Assembly (NCBI GenBank): GCA_026260175.1 | Contig: JAKCWW010003747.1 | Span: forward strand, 14,363-41,578 | Length of the DNA stretch: 27,216 nucleotides | Direction: 5' to 3' | Source of the DNA: Reticulitermes lucifugus | Lineage: Eukaryota; Arthropoda; Insecta; Blattodea; Rhinotermitidae | Shown here: one piece after another, positions 1 to 11,730 of the stretch | Position numbering within the stretch: the first letter of the stretch is position 1 | Layout of the letters: every line of letters starts with the position of its first letter | The notes under the pieces: generated by a model | Seen by the model: only the letters and a program-made list of their open reading frames with translations | What the model was told of the DNA's origin: nothing | Database searches by the model: none | Program-made: the position numbers and the translations under genes

Positions 1-1280
1 ATTACAACCTCGACACTGAAACGGGAAAACCGGAGTAGGTAGAAGAGGACGACTTAAAAAAAACTTCTTATGTGTACAGCCCGATGATGGGTATCTAATT
101 AGCCGAAACTTGTAGCTGTTTGTACATGTAAGGAATGTGTGTTTTGTTCGACGGATCTTAGTATCTGAAACACAACGTGGATGAACCACCTTAATATATT
201 TCTAGTTCTGTAACCGAACTGTCCAGGTTGATAATGATGAGGTTTTTTCTGACAGTTAATTGACAGATGCTACCTCTCCTAGATCCATGGATTCTGTGAA
301 GAAAACTAATTAACAACAGCGGTACTAAACTGCATGTCTTATTTCGTTAAATATATGCAATATCAAAAAGCGTTGAGGCAAGATTGGGTCCAGCGGTGGA
401 CCGTGTGAACAGACTAGTGAGCCTTCAGGGTCAACAAAAACAGCGAATTTATTAACCAGCTGGTCGTCTGTTAGCTGCTCAAAGACTGCTCTGTGGAGTT
501 TGAGCTGGCTAATCTGCACAAGTGAGTTAATGCGTGACACCTCGTACTGCGCGATTCATGTCGTGGCTGTAGGCACGCAGTCAGGTTTCCTTTTGTACAA
601 GTTCGCGTGTTATGTGTTCTTTGATCAGTCGGTGTACTGGCTAGGCTATGGGCTGCACGACCGAAGAATCGGGGTTCGATTTCCGACAGAGGCAAGAGTT
701 CTCCCCAAAATCTGCAGATCGACTCTGGGGCCCACCCAGTCTCCTAGTGGCCGGGCCGTGTAGCTTGTCACTCACCTCATTCGAGTGCCGAGTTTAAAAA
801 AATACGTGGAGCTATACCTTCGCTCCCTGTAGGTTTCCATGACGTAGTGCTTAATTAAGCAAAGAAACAAATTTTCTTTTCAGTTGTTTATTTTTTAATT
901 TATTTTATTTTATCCCTCGTTCAGTAAACGTTACCTTATCTGTGAAGAATATAATGAGTTGAAGAGCGAAGTGCTTCTATAAGAATATGCAATATGGACG
1001 CTGACTTTCAAATGGCCTGCAACTAGGACGTTCCTGGGTACCGGTTTTATGTCTCAGGCGGCACGCTGTCACCGTTTATCTGTAACATTCATTTAGGCGA
1101 TTTTGTCCTGCGTTTAATTAAACTGCGGACTAACTACGAAGCCAGAACCAGCGAATTTTAGGGGTTTAATTTTTATACTAGCTTTTATACCTTTCAGACT
1201 ACGATAAACACTCAATAAACGTGCTGCACAAGTGACACTGTGTGTGCAGTAGAATATAGTTGAAGCGTCACAAGATACAT
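1..1280. other. No gene recognised (probably intron)
   Basis: AT-rich sequence with only short, unsupported frames on both strands. No RNA gene, repeat partner or splice-bounded conserved exon was seen. Confidence 0.5.
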
Positions 1281-1567
1281 GTACGCGGTGGCGCAGTTGG
1301 TTGAGGCACTGCGCTACAAGCCGGAAAGTCGCGGGTTTGATTCCCGATGGGGTCATTAGGATTTTTCATTGACTTAAAACTTCGGACCGCACTATGGCCC
1401 TCGGGTTGACTCAGCCTGTAACATAAATGAGTAGGGGGTAAAGGCGGCCGGTTCTTACGGTTGACAACCTTGCTACCTCTTATGTGCCGATTGTCTAGAA
1501 ATTCTGGGAGCCTCAGCCTCTAAGGCCTGTATAGGGATTAGTTTACCTTTGCCATTACCCCTACATA
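1281..1567 (+). mobile_element. tRNA-derived SINE, family A
   Basis: The head carries a good polymerase III A box (TGGCGCAGTTGG, 1289-1300) and B box (GGGTTTGATTCCC, 1333-1345) at tRNA-like spacing. It is followed by a non-tRNA body and a tail resembling TTTACCTTT. The body from about 1440 recurs at 14281-14417, which makes this a dispersed family rather than a single tRNA gene. No CCA-end or acceptor-stem pairing typical of a functional tRNA is evident. Confidence 0.75.
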
Positions 1568-2470
1568 TTGGGATTGTAAATACCTGGTCATCGTCAGGGG
1601 TAGTTTTTATGTTTTGTTTACTTGGGCGTAACAATTTTAGTTGTATTAATTTTACCGAGTGCAAGTTTGATTGGATGGAATGTAGATTTTTGTTATAATT
1701 TAATAAATAATAAATGTGTATGTCTTTGATGGTGTTTAAGTGGTACTGGATTAAGTAGGCACTCAGAAAAATGAATACAGTTAGGCCCTGTTAATGGTTT
1801 GTTTTTGATTTTACTACGCTGATGGCATGTCGGACTGTATTGCGATGAGTGGTAGAACGACTACGAATTGGGGAAGTATTGCGAAGGAACTTGTCATGAC
1901 TTAATCGAGATACTCTCTCAACATTTGCCTGAAATGATGGAATAAGTGCCCTAAACAAGACAGTTAGGATAGTAAGTATCCTGGCCAAGGTTCGAACCTT
2001 GCACTTTCTGAATACAGGTGTAGGGCCTTGCCGCAACACCAGCCTGCTCGGTCGATGATATGCAGGCCTTGGACTCCTTGCTTCAAGTGTTTGCAGTACC
2101 AACCGTACGTTTTTGAAACCGGTCTCATCTCTTCCAGTTGTTACGTCACTGCTTGAGCTCACGGGGTGTTATTTGTCATGGCGTATTTTGTGCCACAACT
2201 GAGAATAAGGCTGTGTGTTTGCTACGAAAAGTCTGGAGATTTCGCTGGGGAGAACTGGGCGTTGATGGTAGGATAAAATTAAAATATATCTGCGAGGAAG
2301 GAGCGCCGAGCTGAATTCAGAGCCTGTCTTATTATTGAATCGAATTCTAGTCGTATATATTATTGCTGCTGCTGCTGTTTTTTTTTGTGAAAAACTTAAA
2401 TTTTTCGGGTTTGACGTCAAAGATTCTCATTGTCGCCATATTTGTAATTGTTAACCTAGAAGTAATACTT
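1568..2470. other. No gene recognised
   Basis: A 123-codon minus-strand frame (1791-2162) has no recognisable domain. A B box-like ggttcgaacc at 1989-1998 lacks a partner A box at the right spacing. A short (tgc)n stretch lies near 2363. Confidence 0.5.
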
Positions 2471-2755
2471 GGCCGTGCCATGGCTCAGGCGGTTAGTCGC
2501 CGGCCTCTCGCCGCGGAGGCCCGGGTTCGATCTCGGGTCGGTCAACGTGGGATTTGTGGAGGACAAAGTGGCACTGGGACAGGTTTTTCCCCGAGTGTTT
2601 TGGTTTTCCCCTTTCAATTTCATTCCACCGGTGCTCCATTACTTAGAGAAATTGAATAACTAACATCTTCATCACAGGGTTGCACAATAAGCCTCAAGGC
2701 TGCGGTGCGTCCGTAGCATCTGCTGCGGGGTCCTTCACCACACACTTGCAAGTAA
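2471..2755 (+). mobile_element. tRNA-derived SINE, family B
   Basis: The A box is TGGCTCAGGCGG (2481-2492) and the B box GGGTTCGATCTC (2523-2534). The tRNA-like head is followed by a body containing gggatttgtggaggacaaa and a downstream ccaccggtgctccatt. A diverged copy on the opposite strand at 22705-22856 shares head and body. The 3' limit is uncertain. Confidence 0.75.
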
Positions 2756-3599
2756 TATTTCATGTATGATATGTACGTATGGTGATGGTCTATCTGTGCA
2801 CCAAATTTCACCTGCCTCCCTCCGATAGTTCATTATTTATAGCTGTTAGACCGGACACTAAAAAAATGTTTTAGCGGCCGCCATGTCGTTAATGTATTAG
2901 TCTGCAAAACATTTTACTTGAGCTAAGGTGAATTTTTTGTTCAAGATATAGTTCCGTACATCATTTCAAGATTCTATAGTTGGTGGAGCTGTTGTCGCTG
3001 TCACCTGTGTTCGCGCGTACATCATGTTGGTATTACCGTTTGCGGTAAATTATAAAAGCGTGGCGTTAACATTTCTCCAAATTTCGTTAACATCGGTCAG
3101 CTGGTTTCGTAATTTGCGATTAACGTGTTCTATACATACACGAAAACAGCATGTCGATATATTGAGTTTACTCTTTAAGGTAAACAGGTTAAGATGTGAC
3201 CATGCGGACAGTTTTCGCCTGGCGCTTGGTATTGTCCAATGGGAGTCTCTTGTGGAAACTGTAGTGTGTATTAGGGAGTTTCTTTAAGGTTTGAGCGGAT
3301 GTCGGCGTCTGAAATTAAGGCAGTGTCCCAGGGAATTAATTATAGGTTTCTTAATGCATATTTATGTACGCCTGCAGAATAAATAAAATGGCGGGAGATT
3401 ATTTGTTTGAATGCCTTAGCAGTGTGTTGTACGGTTGCGGCTGTATAAGTCTTTTTCATATCGAGGCAGGCAAGACCGAGTTTGGAGACGTGTTGTCTGC
3501 TGTGCGCAGTTCGTCATTGTTTTTCATATTTTTGTTTTGGGTGAAATGTTGAGCTAGGTACCGAATAAAACTGATATACATAGAATATTGATTGATATG
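2756..3599. other. No gene recognised
   Basis: Several AATAAA-like strings and short frames only. Nothing conserved was recognised. Confidence 0.5.
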
Positions 3600-3725
3600 A
3601 GATCTTCACTCTCCTGGGATGTTACGCAGCGTAGATTGGTAGTTAGTTACTGACGTTTCGGGACAACCTGTCGTTCCCATCTAAACGGTTAAGCTGCTTG
3701 ACCCTTGAAGATTGGACCGATGGGT
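3600..3725. mobile_element. Foldback relic, family P1
   Basis: The left arm (gagatct, ctcctgggatgttacgc, gacgtttcgggacaac, cccatct) is followed after a short gap by a truncated inverted arm, cttgacccttgaagattgga. The same order occurs at 4544-4684 and 22244-22598. No clear target duplication. The frame starting at 3698 overlaps it and is probably chance. Confidence 0.6.
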
Positions 3726-5450
3726 TTGTGATGTTCGTTTCTGAGAATTGTTCGAAAGTGCAGTATAAGCTGATTGTACATTATAAGTTACGGATCTTTT
3801 ACCGATTTTCAGAAGTATGGAGATTTTGCAACAGATTTTTTAAATTGAGTGCTGTTACCGAATTGTATCAATGTACTTTAGGGTTTTTTGTAGATGAAAA
3901 ATTCCACAGATTGATATCGCCTTTAAAATTTTCGTCTATTTTGTCGTATGAAAACAGCCCAGTGGCGCTAAATTTATGGTTATGTACTGGTAAAGCGCCT
4001 TGTGTTTTCTGTCCTAGCTACTGTTATTGGAAAGTACTATTTTTTGACAAAAGCAGATGTTTCGCTGTTTAAATTGTGGCACTATTTTTAGAATAAACAT
4101 CTAAGCAATTAATTTTAATAATACTGATATGAATTCGGGTCAGGCAAAGAATGAACACTGACTGTCCTCCATCCGTCAGCCTAGCATCGACGTCCTGCAT
4201 GTCTTCCATCAGTCTAGCTAGTTGCCCCGCCACTGTCTGTTTCGTGTCCTCCGCTTGTCATTGGTGCTCAGGCTGGGTAGTAGGGAGGGGGGGGGGTGGT
4301 AGGCTGTGACTCCTACAACACGCGTTTCTTCTTTTCTTGATCCGAATATATTACCGAAGAGGCGGACACCAAGAATTAATTCAAATATTGTGATTTACGA
4401 TGGATATAGTTACCAGATTACTGGACAAGGGGAATTAATTGAAATGGCTTGGATGTACGTATGTACCGAAATACTGGACGCCTGGAATCTGTTCAATTAT
4501 TGAGGATACAGTTACCAAAATGACGGACTTAAGAGTCATTGATTTCAGGCTTCCGCCGCGATGTTGATGAGATCTGCGCCCTTCTGGGATATTACGCGGC
4601 GTCATATGATAATTGTTTACCGACGTTTCGGGACAACGTATCGGTCCCATCTTTAAGGGTCAAGAGTCCGGACTCTTGACCCTTGAGTCAGTTTGAATTT
4701 TCTGGTGATACATGTAGAAATATTGGACACCTGCAAGTTGTTGAATTATTTGTGGTATACTTATGGAAATGTTAGGCACTAGGAAGTTCTTTAATAACTG
4801 TGAATGTAGTTACGGAAATTCTGAACACCCTATTGTTTGTGTGGTGTTAAGGTGAGTGAAGAATAAGGGCGAACAGAAAATGTACTGCGAGAAAGAAAAG
4901 GAAGTAAACAGAAAAATCTAAATTTAGAGCAGCAGTGGCAGAAATATGGGCATGAATATTGTATGGCGTAGCAAGTATAGCGTGCGAGTGATGAATGACG
5001 ACGTGATAAAAACCCAGTGTCAAGGAAGATTCTTGGGAGATGAGGGACGGAGGAAGAAGAGTTTAATGTGGAGAGACACTTGGAAGTAGAGAAATGTAGC
5101 CTACTAGTCGCAAGTAATATTATAGAGTTGTTATCACTGCTACACTCGCAGAATATTCGTTTGCCATCGCTCCATTCTTGTACCGCATTGTTATTAGTAG
5201 CAGAGAACATTCATCTTTTGAGTGAGTTACACTGAAGCTTATAGTCGGCAAAGGCATCGTCTAAAAGTGGGATAAGCCACGTCATCATTGTCTATTGGCG
5301 GACGCATTTATCTCTGTCAAGTTATAAATGAATTTGTCTTATTCCATTGAGTTTAATAATTCCATATGCCGTCTGTAGATACTGGGAATCGACGCTGTGG
5401 TAACAGACGTCTAAGGTGCAGCAGCATCGATGATACAAAAGCACACCGTT
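3726..5450. other. No gene recognised apart from the P1 relic at 4544-4684
   Basis: Contains a poly-G run near 4284-4297. The frames at 3698-4072 and 4830-5210 (minus) are rich in Cys, Phe and Ser without motifs, as expected for chance frames. Confidence 0.5.
4544..4684. mobile_element. Foldback relic, family P1, with perfect palindrome
   Basis: Begins with the complete outer end aggcttccgccgcgatg, then gatgagatctgcgccc, ggatattacgcggcgtc, accgacgtttcgggac and cccatcttt. At 4655-4684 it turns into a perfect 30-base palindrome centred on ccgg, the point where the second arm starts before being cut off. The flanks gtcattgatttc and gtcagtttgaattttc could be a decayed target duplication. Confidence 0.65.
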
Positions 5451-5518
5451 TTACATTAACAAGTTAGATATACATATAAATTATTTACATTAACAAGTTA
5501 GATATACATATAAATTAT
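5451..5518. repeat. Tandem duplication, 34-base unit, two copies
   Basis: Two essentially identical 34-base AT-rich units, each containing ttacattaacaagttagat and atacatataaatta, lie head to tail immediately upstream of the LINE copy. Confidence 0.95.
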
Positions 5519-5522
5519 AAGT

Positions 5523-6200
5523 TATCTTACGTTAAGGGAAGAAAGTAGGCTTAGGTTGTTCGAGAATAGGGTGCTGAGTAAGATACCTGGACCTAATGTA
5601 AAGTAAAGGTAAAGGTAACAGGCCATGAAGGCTCAGAGGGGGAGTAGAGATATAGCTCTACTCTTTCTTTAACCTCGGCACTGGGTGTGGGGGTGGTCAA
5701 CTCCACGCCCCGTCCACTTTACCCCTGGGAAAGAGACCCTGTACCCATTGTATAGGAGGCTGGGTGGGCCCCAGGGCCGGCCTGGACGGGTGCGGAAAAT
5801 CTCGCCTCCACCTGGCTTCGATCCCCGGATCGTCCAACCCTTAGCGAGTCGCTATACTGACTACGCTATCCCGACCCATACTTGGACCTAACAGGGGGCT
5901 GGATACAGTTTTTTTAATGAGGAGGTTCATGATTTTTGCTTCTCACGAAATAATACTAGGGTGATAAACTCAAGGAGGAAAAGACCACTTGGAAAATCTA
6001 GGAATAAGTGGGAGGATAATATTAAAACGAATCTTAAGGAGTTATGGTGGCGTTGGCTGGGTTTTTGTGGCTCAGGAAAGGGATCAATGGAGAGCTGTTG
6101 TGAATATGAGCCTTCGGTTTGCATGAAATAGGGGGGGGGGATTTCTTCACTGTATGAGGAACTGTTGCCTTCTCCAGGACTCCAGTCCATGGAATTAGTT
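5523..6200 (+). mobile_element. LINE ORF2 3' end, split by a SINE
   Basis: A decayed non-LTR retrotransposon end. Before the SINE the frame reads LTLREESRLRLFENRVL then S-K-I-P-G-P-N. After it come NEEVHDFCFSRNNTRV, RRKRPLGKSRNKWEDNIKT and, after a frameshift, AQERDQWRAVVNMSLRFA and a stop. These are the usual C-terminal motifs of insect ORF2 proteins (GRPRxRWED, DRxxWRALV, MNLRVP). The 3' untranslated part (gatttcttcactg to ccatggaattag) matches two other copies at 15738-15905 and 19166-19455. The SINE occupies 5597-5878. Clade not assigned. Confidence 0.75.
5597..5878 (-). mobile_element. SINE family C, inserted in a LINE
   Basis: On the minus strand it begins gggtcgggatagcgtagtcag with a degenerate tRNA-like A and B region. 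It continues through gtgcgg, gggtacagggtctctttccc and agagtagagctatatctctac to a tail of repeated tttacc. Near-identical flanks tacctggacctaa (5584-5596) and tacttggacctaa (5879-5891) are a 13-base target duplication with one mismatch. The flanks belong to one LINE reading frame, so the SINE entered an existing LINE copy. Confidence 0.8.
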
Positions 6201-7159
6201 CCTCGTTATGGGCCACCCCATTCTTACTTTCTGCCTGATTCCTGTGTTTTCGGTAATGCTTGGTCTTTTGTGACACGTGGGAAATTCATCGTATGTAAGG
6301 ACCTTCCCTCATAATATTGCTCTCTTTTCTTATTTCATAGACTGTACTTAGCTAGCAGAAATATCAGTTATTCACACTTTTTTTTTCATGCTGAATCAAG
6401 ATTGTACTAAAATAATGAAAGTGAATATTTGTCATGTCACATATGTTTAATAAAGTGTTATTAAACTTTGAAGGGTAACGTTCTTTTAAATGATGTTTAA
6501 ATATAGAACTGCTACCCTTTAGAAAACGCCGCCTTTCCATGACATGCTCGGTTTATTCTTAAGGAAATGCTATTTTTCTGATATTCATACGAAACCCATA
6601 AAACACTGTCACCGAAATTCTGAGTTCTGCTGCTAAGGTAGTTTTTACATACTGTTTCGACGGCACTTTGTGGGATAAAGAGTTTCATCGTCCTGCATGT
6701 GTCTGAAAAAAGTCAGTAAACATCGGACTTTAATGCACGAAATGAAAATTAAATTACACTTCATTAAATATGTGTTCTAGGTACGAAGGGGTGTGACGTG
6801 ATACGTCTTGTCTGTTATATGAGCTTACCATTATATGAAAGTATCATTTTATAGCAGACAAAATACCAGATATATCGTTTGTCCATTAAACCATATATGG
6901 TAACTTGATGTAGGTGGCTTTGTGCAACAGCGAGGCAGGACGGAGACATTTATATGCTGCTTTAGGCATGTACTTTGTTACATGCAGTAGTGTACTAACT
7001 GGTGCAAGTCTTCTGTCGTAACTTCACTGCAGAAAAGAACATCCTGAAATAACGGTAGGGTTTTGTTAGTCGGAGCAGCCTTTTGAATTATCGACACTCC
7101 CAAGGCATAATGGTATGTCCCTCCGCCCACATGTTTCAACAAAATAACTTGGTCTAAAG

Positions 7160-7417
7160 CCGCCTTTCCACGACTGGTATATTTGGCAAAGTTTTGTTAC
7201 TTGTGGCTATTTGCCACGTCGTGGGAACGGTGTGTTTTTCTATTGCCCGCTGTCGGTCGGTAAATGTGACACAAGTCAATGAAATCACCAGTGTTAGTTT
7301 ACTTTTGAAGTCTAGAGTTAACGTTCCCTTCCCACGACAAATGGCGTGTGTGTGTGATTGAGTGGCTAATCAGTATCACTCGGTACCTTGGCCAAGTACA
7401 CGAGTTGTGGGAACGCG
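7160..7417. repeat. Cluster of short inverted repeats
   Basis: gcctttccacgac (7162-7174) pairs loosely with gtcgtgggaacgg (7219-7231), and cgttcccttcccacgac (7322-7338) with gttgtgggaacgcg (7405-7418). A further related string, gcctttccatgac, lies near 6530. The pattern fits termini of a small non-autonomous DNA transposon, possibly nested, but no target duplication was identified. Confidence 0.35.
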
Positions 7418-7761
7418 AACAGAATGACCATGCAAACATTTTGCAGGTGGTCCCGATTACGAATGTTTAAACAGTGTGGCGCTGTCAGTTTAAACTGTAT
7501 AGCGTCGAATGTTAGGGTGATTTGTGAGTATGAATTGGGAAGGATGGTGAAGGAAGTGTTTATGGCTTAATTAGACGTACTATCGGGACATTTTTGTCAG
7601 GGACTGAGGATAAATCTGAGTTAGGGTTTCAACACGAGACCTTCTGTATACGAAGCAGCAGTGGTAATCGCTCGACCTCGACTTTCGATCTCGAACTGTG
7701 TCGATTTGCATTGCAACAGATTTAGTAGCATTACACAACGTAAAATACAGGCGTATTTAAC

Positions 7762-7950
7762 CTTTTAAAACGTAGCGGTTACTCTGTGTACCACCAGGTT
7801 TAACACTCAAAAGTCCTACATTCTGCCAACAGAGTGTATTTACGTGTTTTGTATGGATCTCAGAACAGCGACTTTTGCCCTATACAACATTAACTGATTG
7901 GTTTTTGTAACTGAGGTGGAGTGTGTTTACTGCGCGGTACGAACTGGATC
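7762..7950 (+). repeat. Dispersed repeat H, copy 1
   Basis: Shares with 12364-12535 the blocks cggttactctgtgtaccacc, cattaactgattggttt, tgtaactgag, gtgtttac and gcgcggtacgaac, in the same order and orientation. No coding frame. Type unknown. Confidence 0.6.
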
Positions 7951-10016
7951 TAAACGAATTGCGTTTCGTCCTTAAAAGGTTAATATTACACCTTTAATTT
8001 GAGTTTTTGCGGTATAATTAATATTTAATTAGGTGAAGAGAAAGTAATTTCTAGTTTATGTAGTGCATTTCCCTGTAGTGTGATCAACTTCAGAGTAATG
8101 GAAATGTACGTGCAGTGACTAAACATGGAGGTCAGTGAGGGCGCAAAGTCACAAACATTGTATAAGTAAATAATTAGTGCGGGCTATTTTAAAATTGCAG
8201 TTTGGAGTTCATGTTTTTTGTAACCTAATACTATTCTCTGGTGAAAGATGTTTGATAACTACAGTCACGTTCAGATTCTGAAATACAAATGTACACTTGT
8301 AAAACTTGTTTATTCTTCAAATAAGAGAATTTACGCGCTTTTTGTGCATTGAATCATGTCAATATTTATTTTGTCACACGTATGAATCAGAAGTGGAAAA
8401 TGTGAGGTGTTTACATCGTCAAGTTTATTCTGCAAATTGGACAACTGAAGAGCTAATTCATCATATGCCTGTGTCAATCCGAACTGGACGTCACTGCTCT
8501 TTACTCATGTTTTATACAAATGCAGTTTTGCTTACATTAGTGGGTTACCGTTGCGAAGTGGCTGCCACACTTCATCATGGCATTTGCCTGCATCCATTTA
8601 ACTTCATTAATTGCAGATTACATGATGATGCTGCTGCTGATGATATTGATATTCTACGAAATGTTTATGTACTTCTTGTGGAGGAAAATGTATTTCGTTT
8701 TTGCAACTTGTCTGTCCATTATATCTGTGAATAAAACTTTTGTTTATTGAATTAGATGAAAACATTAAACTTCAGTTTTTAATTTTGTAATTTCAGCAGA
8801 GACATTGTGCGCATGTCATTGGCTGTAAAACTAAATGCATGACCGTTTCATGAATTTAAATTCTGTGACAAAATCAGAACAGTATGTAGTCAGTTACCTG
8901 ATTTTGTGGGTTGGTGAAATTTTTTGAACCCTTGAATGGTGGCATCGGTGTCCTGTATGGACCTTTAATCCTTAGCGCGCTGTCGGTCTCGATGCACCAT
9001 ACTTCATGAATGCATTTAAGTTTGCTGTAAATTTAAAACCCCTCCGTCCTGGGTAGTAGTTCGAATTGTAAACGCCAGCGTCGTTGAAGGGTTAATTACC
9101 CAACTTTCGACACAAATCAGTGGTCAGTTTTGATAAAGCGCCTTACCGCAGTTGGACAGACATTCAAGGAACTATGCCGTGAAGTCATAGATATTTATTT
9201 CATGCCTTCGAAGGTGTGGTGTCGGATGTGATGGCTTCATCGCGAAACATTAACTTTACCGTTCAGTGTGTATTAATAAACACAAAGAAGAATGTGACAG
9301 TTGACCAGACTCTGAATGGATGTGGTCACGTGACCCATTGTGTGCATCTGTACAATTGTGATATCAGAATTGGCATGCCGTACAGTAAGATTCGTCAGAG
9401 CCCAGTGTGGTGGTGACTGCGGTGTTCAGCCTGTTAACGTCTGTGGCACCCACTTGTGACTAAATCCGAATTTTCGAGAAACCCCTGTAAAATGAAACCG
9501 TACTTTTTGGGTGCAAATATGAACTGAAACTTTTCAAAACAAACTTTTATTCTAAAAAAAATATTTGGGCATATTTATGAAAAATGTTATTATTGGTTTT
9601 TGCAGTTTTTGCGCCGATTATGCACACAGATTGGTAGGAAAATTAAAAAAAAAGGTAATTAAAATTATCAAACTTCTTATGTACCAATTCCATCATTAGT
9701 GAATGTGTTTGAACCGCCGAAAGTCGCCCTTCTGCGGGACGCAGTTTGAATACCACTGCTCTGACTCATTTGAATGAATTGAGGCTGCTGTCGCCACACC
9801 AGGAAACTAGAAGAAGGGTACGGTAGGAAGGGCGATTGCGTAGTTTATAATGAGATGTCATTATCACATGCAGTCGTGACGAAGAAGTTCGTTGTTGTTC
9901 TTCCGAGGTCCAGTCCATATGGACTGACGAGTCTCATCCTGATTGTCATTCTGAGTTTCATACCCCTTGGATGTATGTCACCATATGTACTGTCAGCATA
10001 TCGGCCTACTCGTAGT

Positions 10017-10560
10017 ATAAACAAGACAGGAAATGTACGTATAACGTAACATTGAGAGTCGTTCGCGTAACCGTCGTTGCCGTGGAAAAGTAATAAGTAT
10101 TACATAATCTGAGTGTATCTGTAGCCTTAGTTGTCCAGCATGCAAAGGGCATGCGCCGTATTATATTGTCATCTGTGGTCTGTCTGACTGTACCATGTTT
10201 TTCCACATTATTTCTTAAATGTCACGATTTTCTCAATAAAGTTATCGTTATTGAAAATAAAATGTGTTTTGAGTTTATCTGCAACTGTTGTCTGAAACAT
10301 TTTTCATTATAAGGAGGATTCAAGCGAGATATGATCATAAATGTACATAGGCCTTCGTGAAAAGTGCTCGTGATTCTTGTCAGATATTAACAAAACTTGA
10401 ATTTTCTCGACAAATTTTTGAAAAATACTCAAATATCAAATTTCGTGGGAGCCGAGTTTGTCCATGTGTACGGACAGACAGACACGACAAAGCTAATAGT
10501 CGCTTTTCGCGATTTTGCGAACGTGCCCAATAAATTGAAACGAATGTAATGAAATTGTGA
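10017..10560 (+). repeat. Old interspersed repeat F, plus copy
   Basis: Aligns by eye over about 540 bases with the inverted copy at 24480-25062. Shared blocks, in order, are aacaagacagg, gttcgcgtaacc, ccgtggaaaag, aataagtattacat, catctgtgg, ctgtaccat, aacttgaattttc, tcaaatatcaaattt, gggagccgag and gtcgcttttcgc. One frame has the decayed order FSRQIFEKYSNIKF and RTDRHDKANSRFSRF. Many stops; no intact protein. Element class unknown. Confidence 0.65.
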
Positions 10561-11029
10561 ATGAAAATTGGGCTACATAAGCAGGTCTTGGCTGAGGGCC
10601 ATTGCGCTCTTTTTGAGCTCATAATATGTCGGCAACATTATGACAATATAATTGTATGTTTGATTTAGTGAATTATGTTAGGTAAAGGCACTTTGTGACT
10701 TCGCATCTGGCGTTTGGTTTTTTAATTGGGTCTTTAGCGTTCCTCTGCACCCCTAGCAGGGTCAGACTGCAATCAGCAAGGCTTAACTGAGGTCCTAGAG
10801 CAATTCTATACACCGTACCATGTGTCACAGCGTTTATGAATGTTTTCATATTTCCCGCGTAATGTATTTATAGGTTCCTTGTTAATGCGTCTTATTTAGT
10901 CGGAATCCATGCTTCAGATGGTTAAAATGTACATTTTTGGGCAACTTGAGTGCTATGGTTAGCGATTTTAGTGCGGAGTTGATTTTGGAAGCCTGCAGTT
11001 CTCATGTCGTTGCTTGCTAGCAGATATGT

Positions 11030-11553
11030 TATATAGGTGAACCGAAAATGCACGGCCGAACCTGCAGAAGGTGAATCTACACCACAACAGAGGAAGATAA
11101 TATTATAATGAACGTAGGCCTTCTGAAACATTGTTTCCAAGTTACGTCCTCCTGAAGATAAAGAAAATGCTCAAAGTGTCCACCTTGAGCTTCAACGCAG
11201 GACGTTGCACGTCTGAACAGTGATTGCCTGACTAGCTGGAAGGTTCCAGGTGTCGTACGAATCATCTCAAGTCCATTCTGTGTTCGTTGTTGCAAGTCCT
11301 GGACGGCACCGACGTCTGCAGCACAAACGATTGACTTCGGATATGCCCAGAGATGAAACTGTAAGGTGTTTAAGTCAGGGGAACGAGCAGACATCGCTGT
11401 TCGTCCACTTTGTTCTATCCATTGTTCCGGAAACACGTCGTTCAAGAATTCGGAACTGAAAGAAGAAAATATGGTGGAGCACCAACATGCATCAACCATA
11501 AATGAACAGTTGTCTGCAGTGGAAGAAAGTAGGGTCCCAGAAGTCTGTCTCAT
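11030..11553 (-). pseudogene. Mariner-like (IS630 superfamily) transposase 3' end, broken
   Basis: Minus-strand remnant of a DDE transposase. A frame with VGAPPYF, where a catalytic aspartate is expected just before GAPP, shows valine. A shift leads to SEFLNDVFPEQWIEQSGRT, then ARSPDLNTLQFHLWAYPKS, DLQQRTQNGLEMIRTTPG and GGHFEHFL, the usual C-terminal order of this family in arthropods. The normal stop after HFEHFL is lost. The outer end near 11030 (tatataggtgaacc) corresponds to the end of the plus-strand copy next to it. Confidence 0.8.
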
Positions 11554-11559
11554 GTAATG

Positions 11560-11730
11560 CCTGTATGGAAACTCAAGGTGGACACTTCGAACAGTTTCTT
11601 TAATTGTCAGGCGGCCGTAACGTGAAACCCATGCTTCAGAAGGCCTATGTTAATAAATATTTTTTCTTGTATTGTGATGTAGGTTCATCTTCTGCAGGTT
11701 TGGCCGTGCATTTTTTATTCACCCGGTGTA
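11560..11730 (+). mobile_element. Mariner-like 3' end, opposite orientation
   Basis: Plus-strand copy of the same 3' end: GGHFEQFL and a stop, then a 3' flank shared with the neighbour (cttcagaaggcctatgtt, ttctgcaggtttggccgtgc) ending ttattcacccggtgta. It abuts the minus-strand copy, so two 3' halves of one family lie inverted with no 5' half between them. Confidence 0.7.

Larger units (their letters stand above)
6201..10016. other. No gene recognised; contains repeat H and short inverted repeats
   Basis: The longest frame, 142 codons at 8306-8734, is followed by aataaa, but it has no recognised domain and no flanking exon signals that I could support. Near 9735-9757 the string agtttgaataccactgctc resembles a hAT-type transposon end; no partner end with a matching 8-base duplication was found. 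Confidence 0.45.

Noticed and set aside
1281-1356. Possible functional tRNA gene
   Set aside because: The A and B boxes are good, but it continues into a dispersed repeat body and a clear acceptor stem was not seen. A SINE head is the better explanation.
3698-4072. 124-codon plus-strand open frame
   Set aside because: It starts inside a foldback relic, and its composition is that of random AT-rich sequence.
8306-8734. 142-codon plus-strand open frame followed by aataaa
   Set aside because: No domain, signal or splice-bounded exon was recognised. The length is within what 27 kb of six-frame sequence can give by chance.
9118-9757. Possible hAT element bounded by cagtggt-type ends
   Set aside because: The two ends match poorly and the flanks show no 8-base target duplication.
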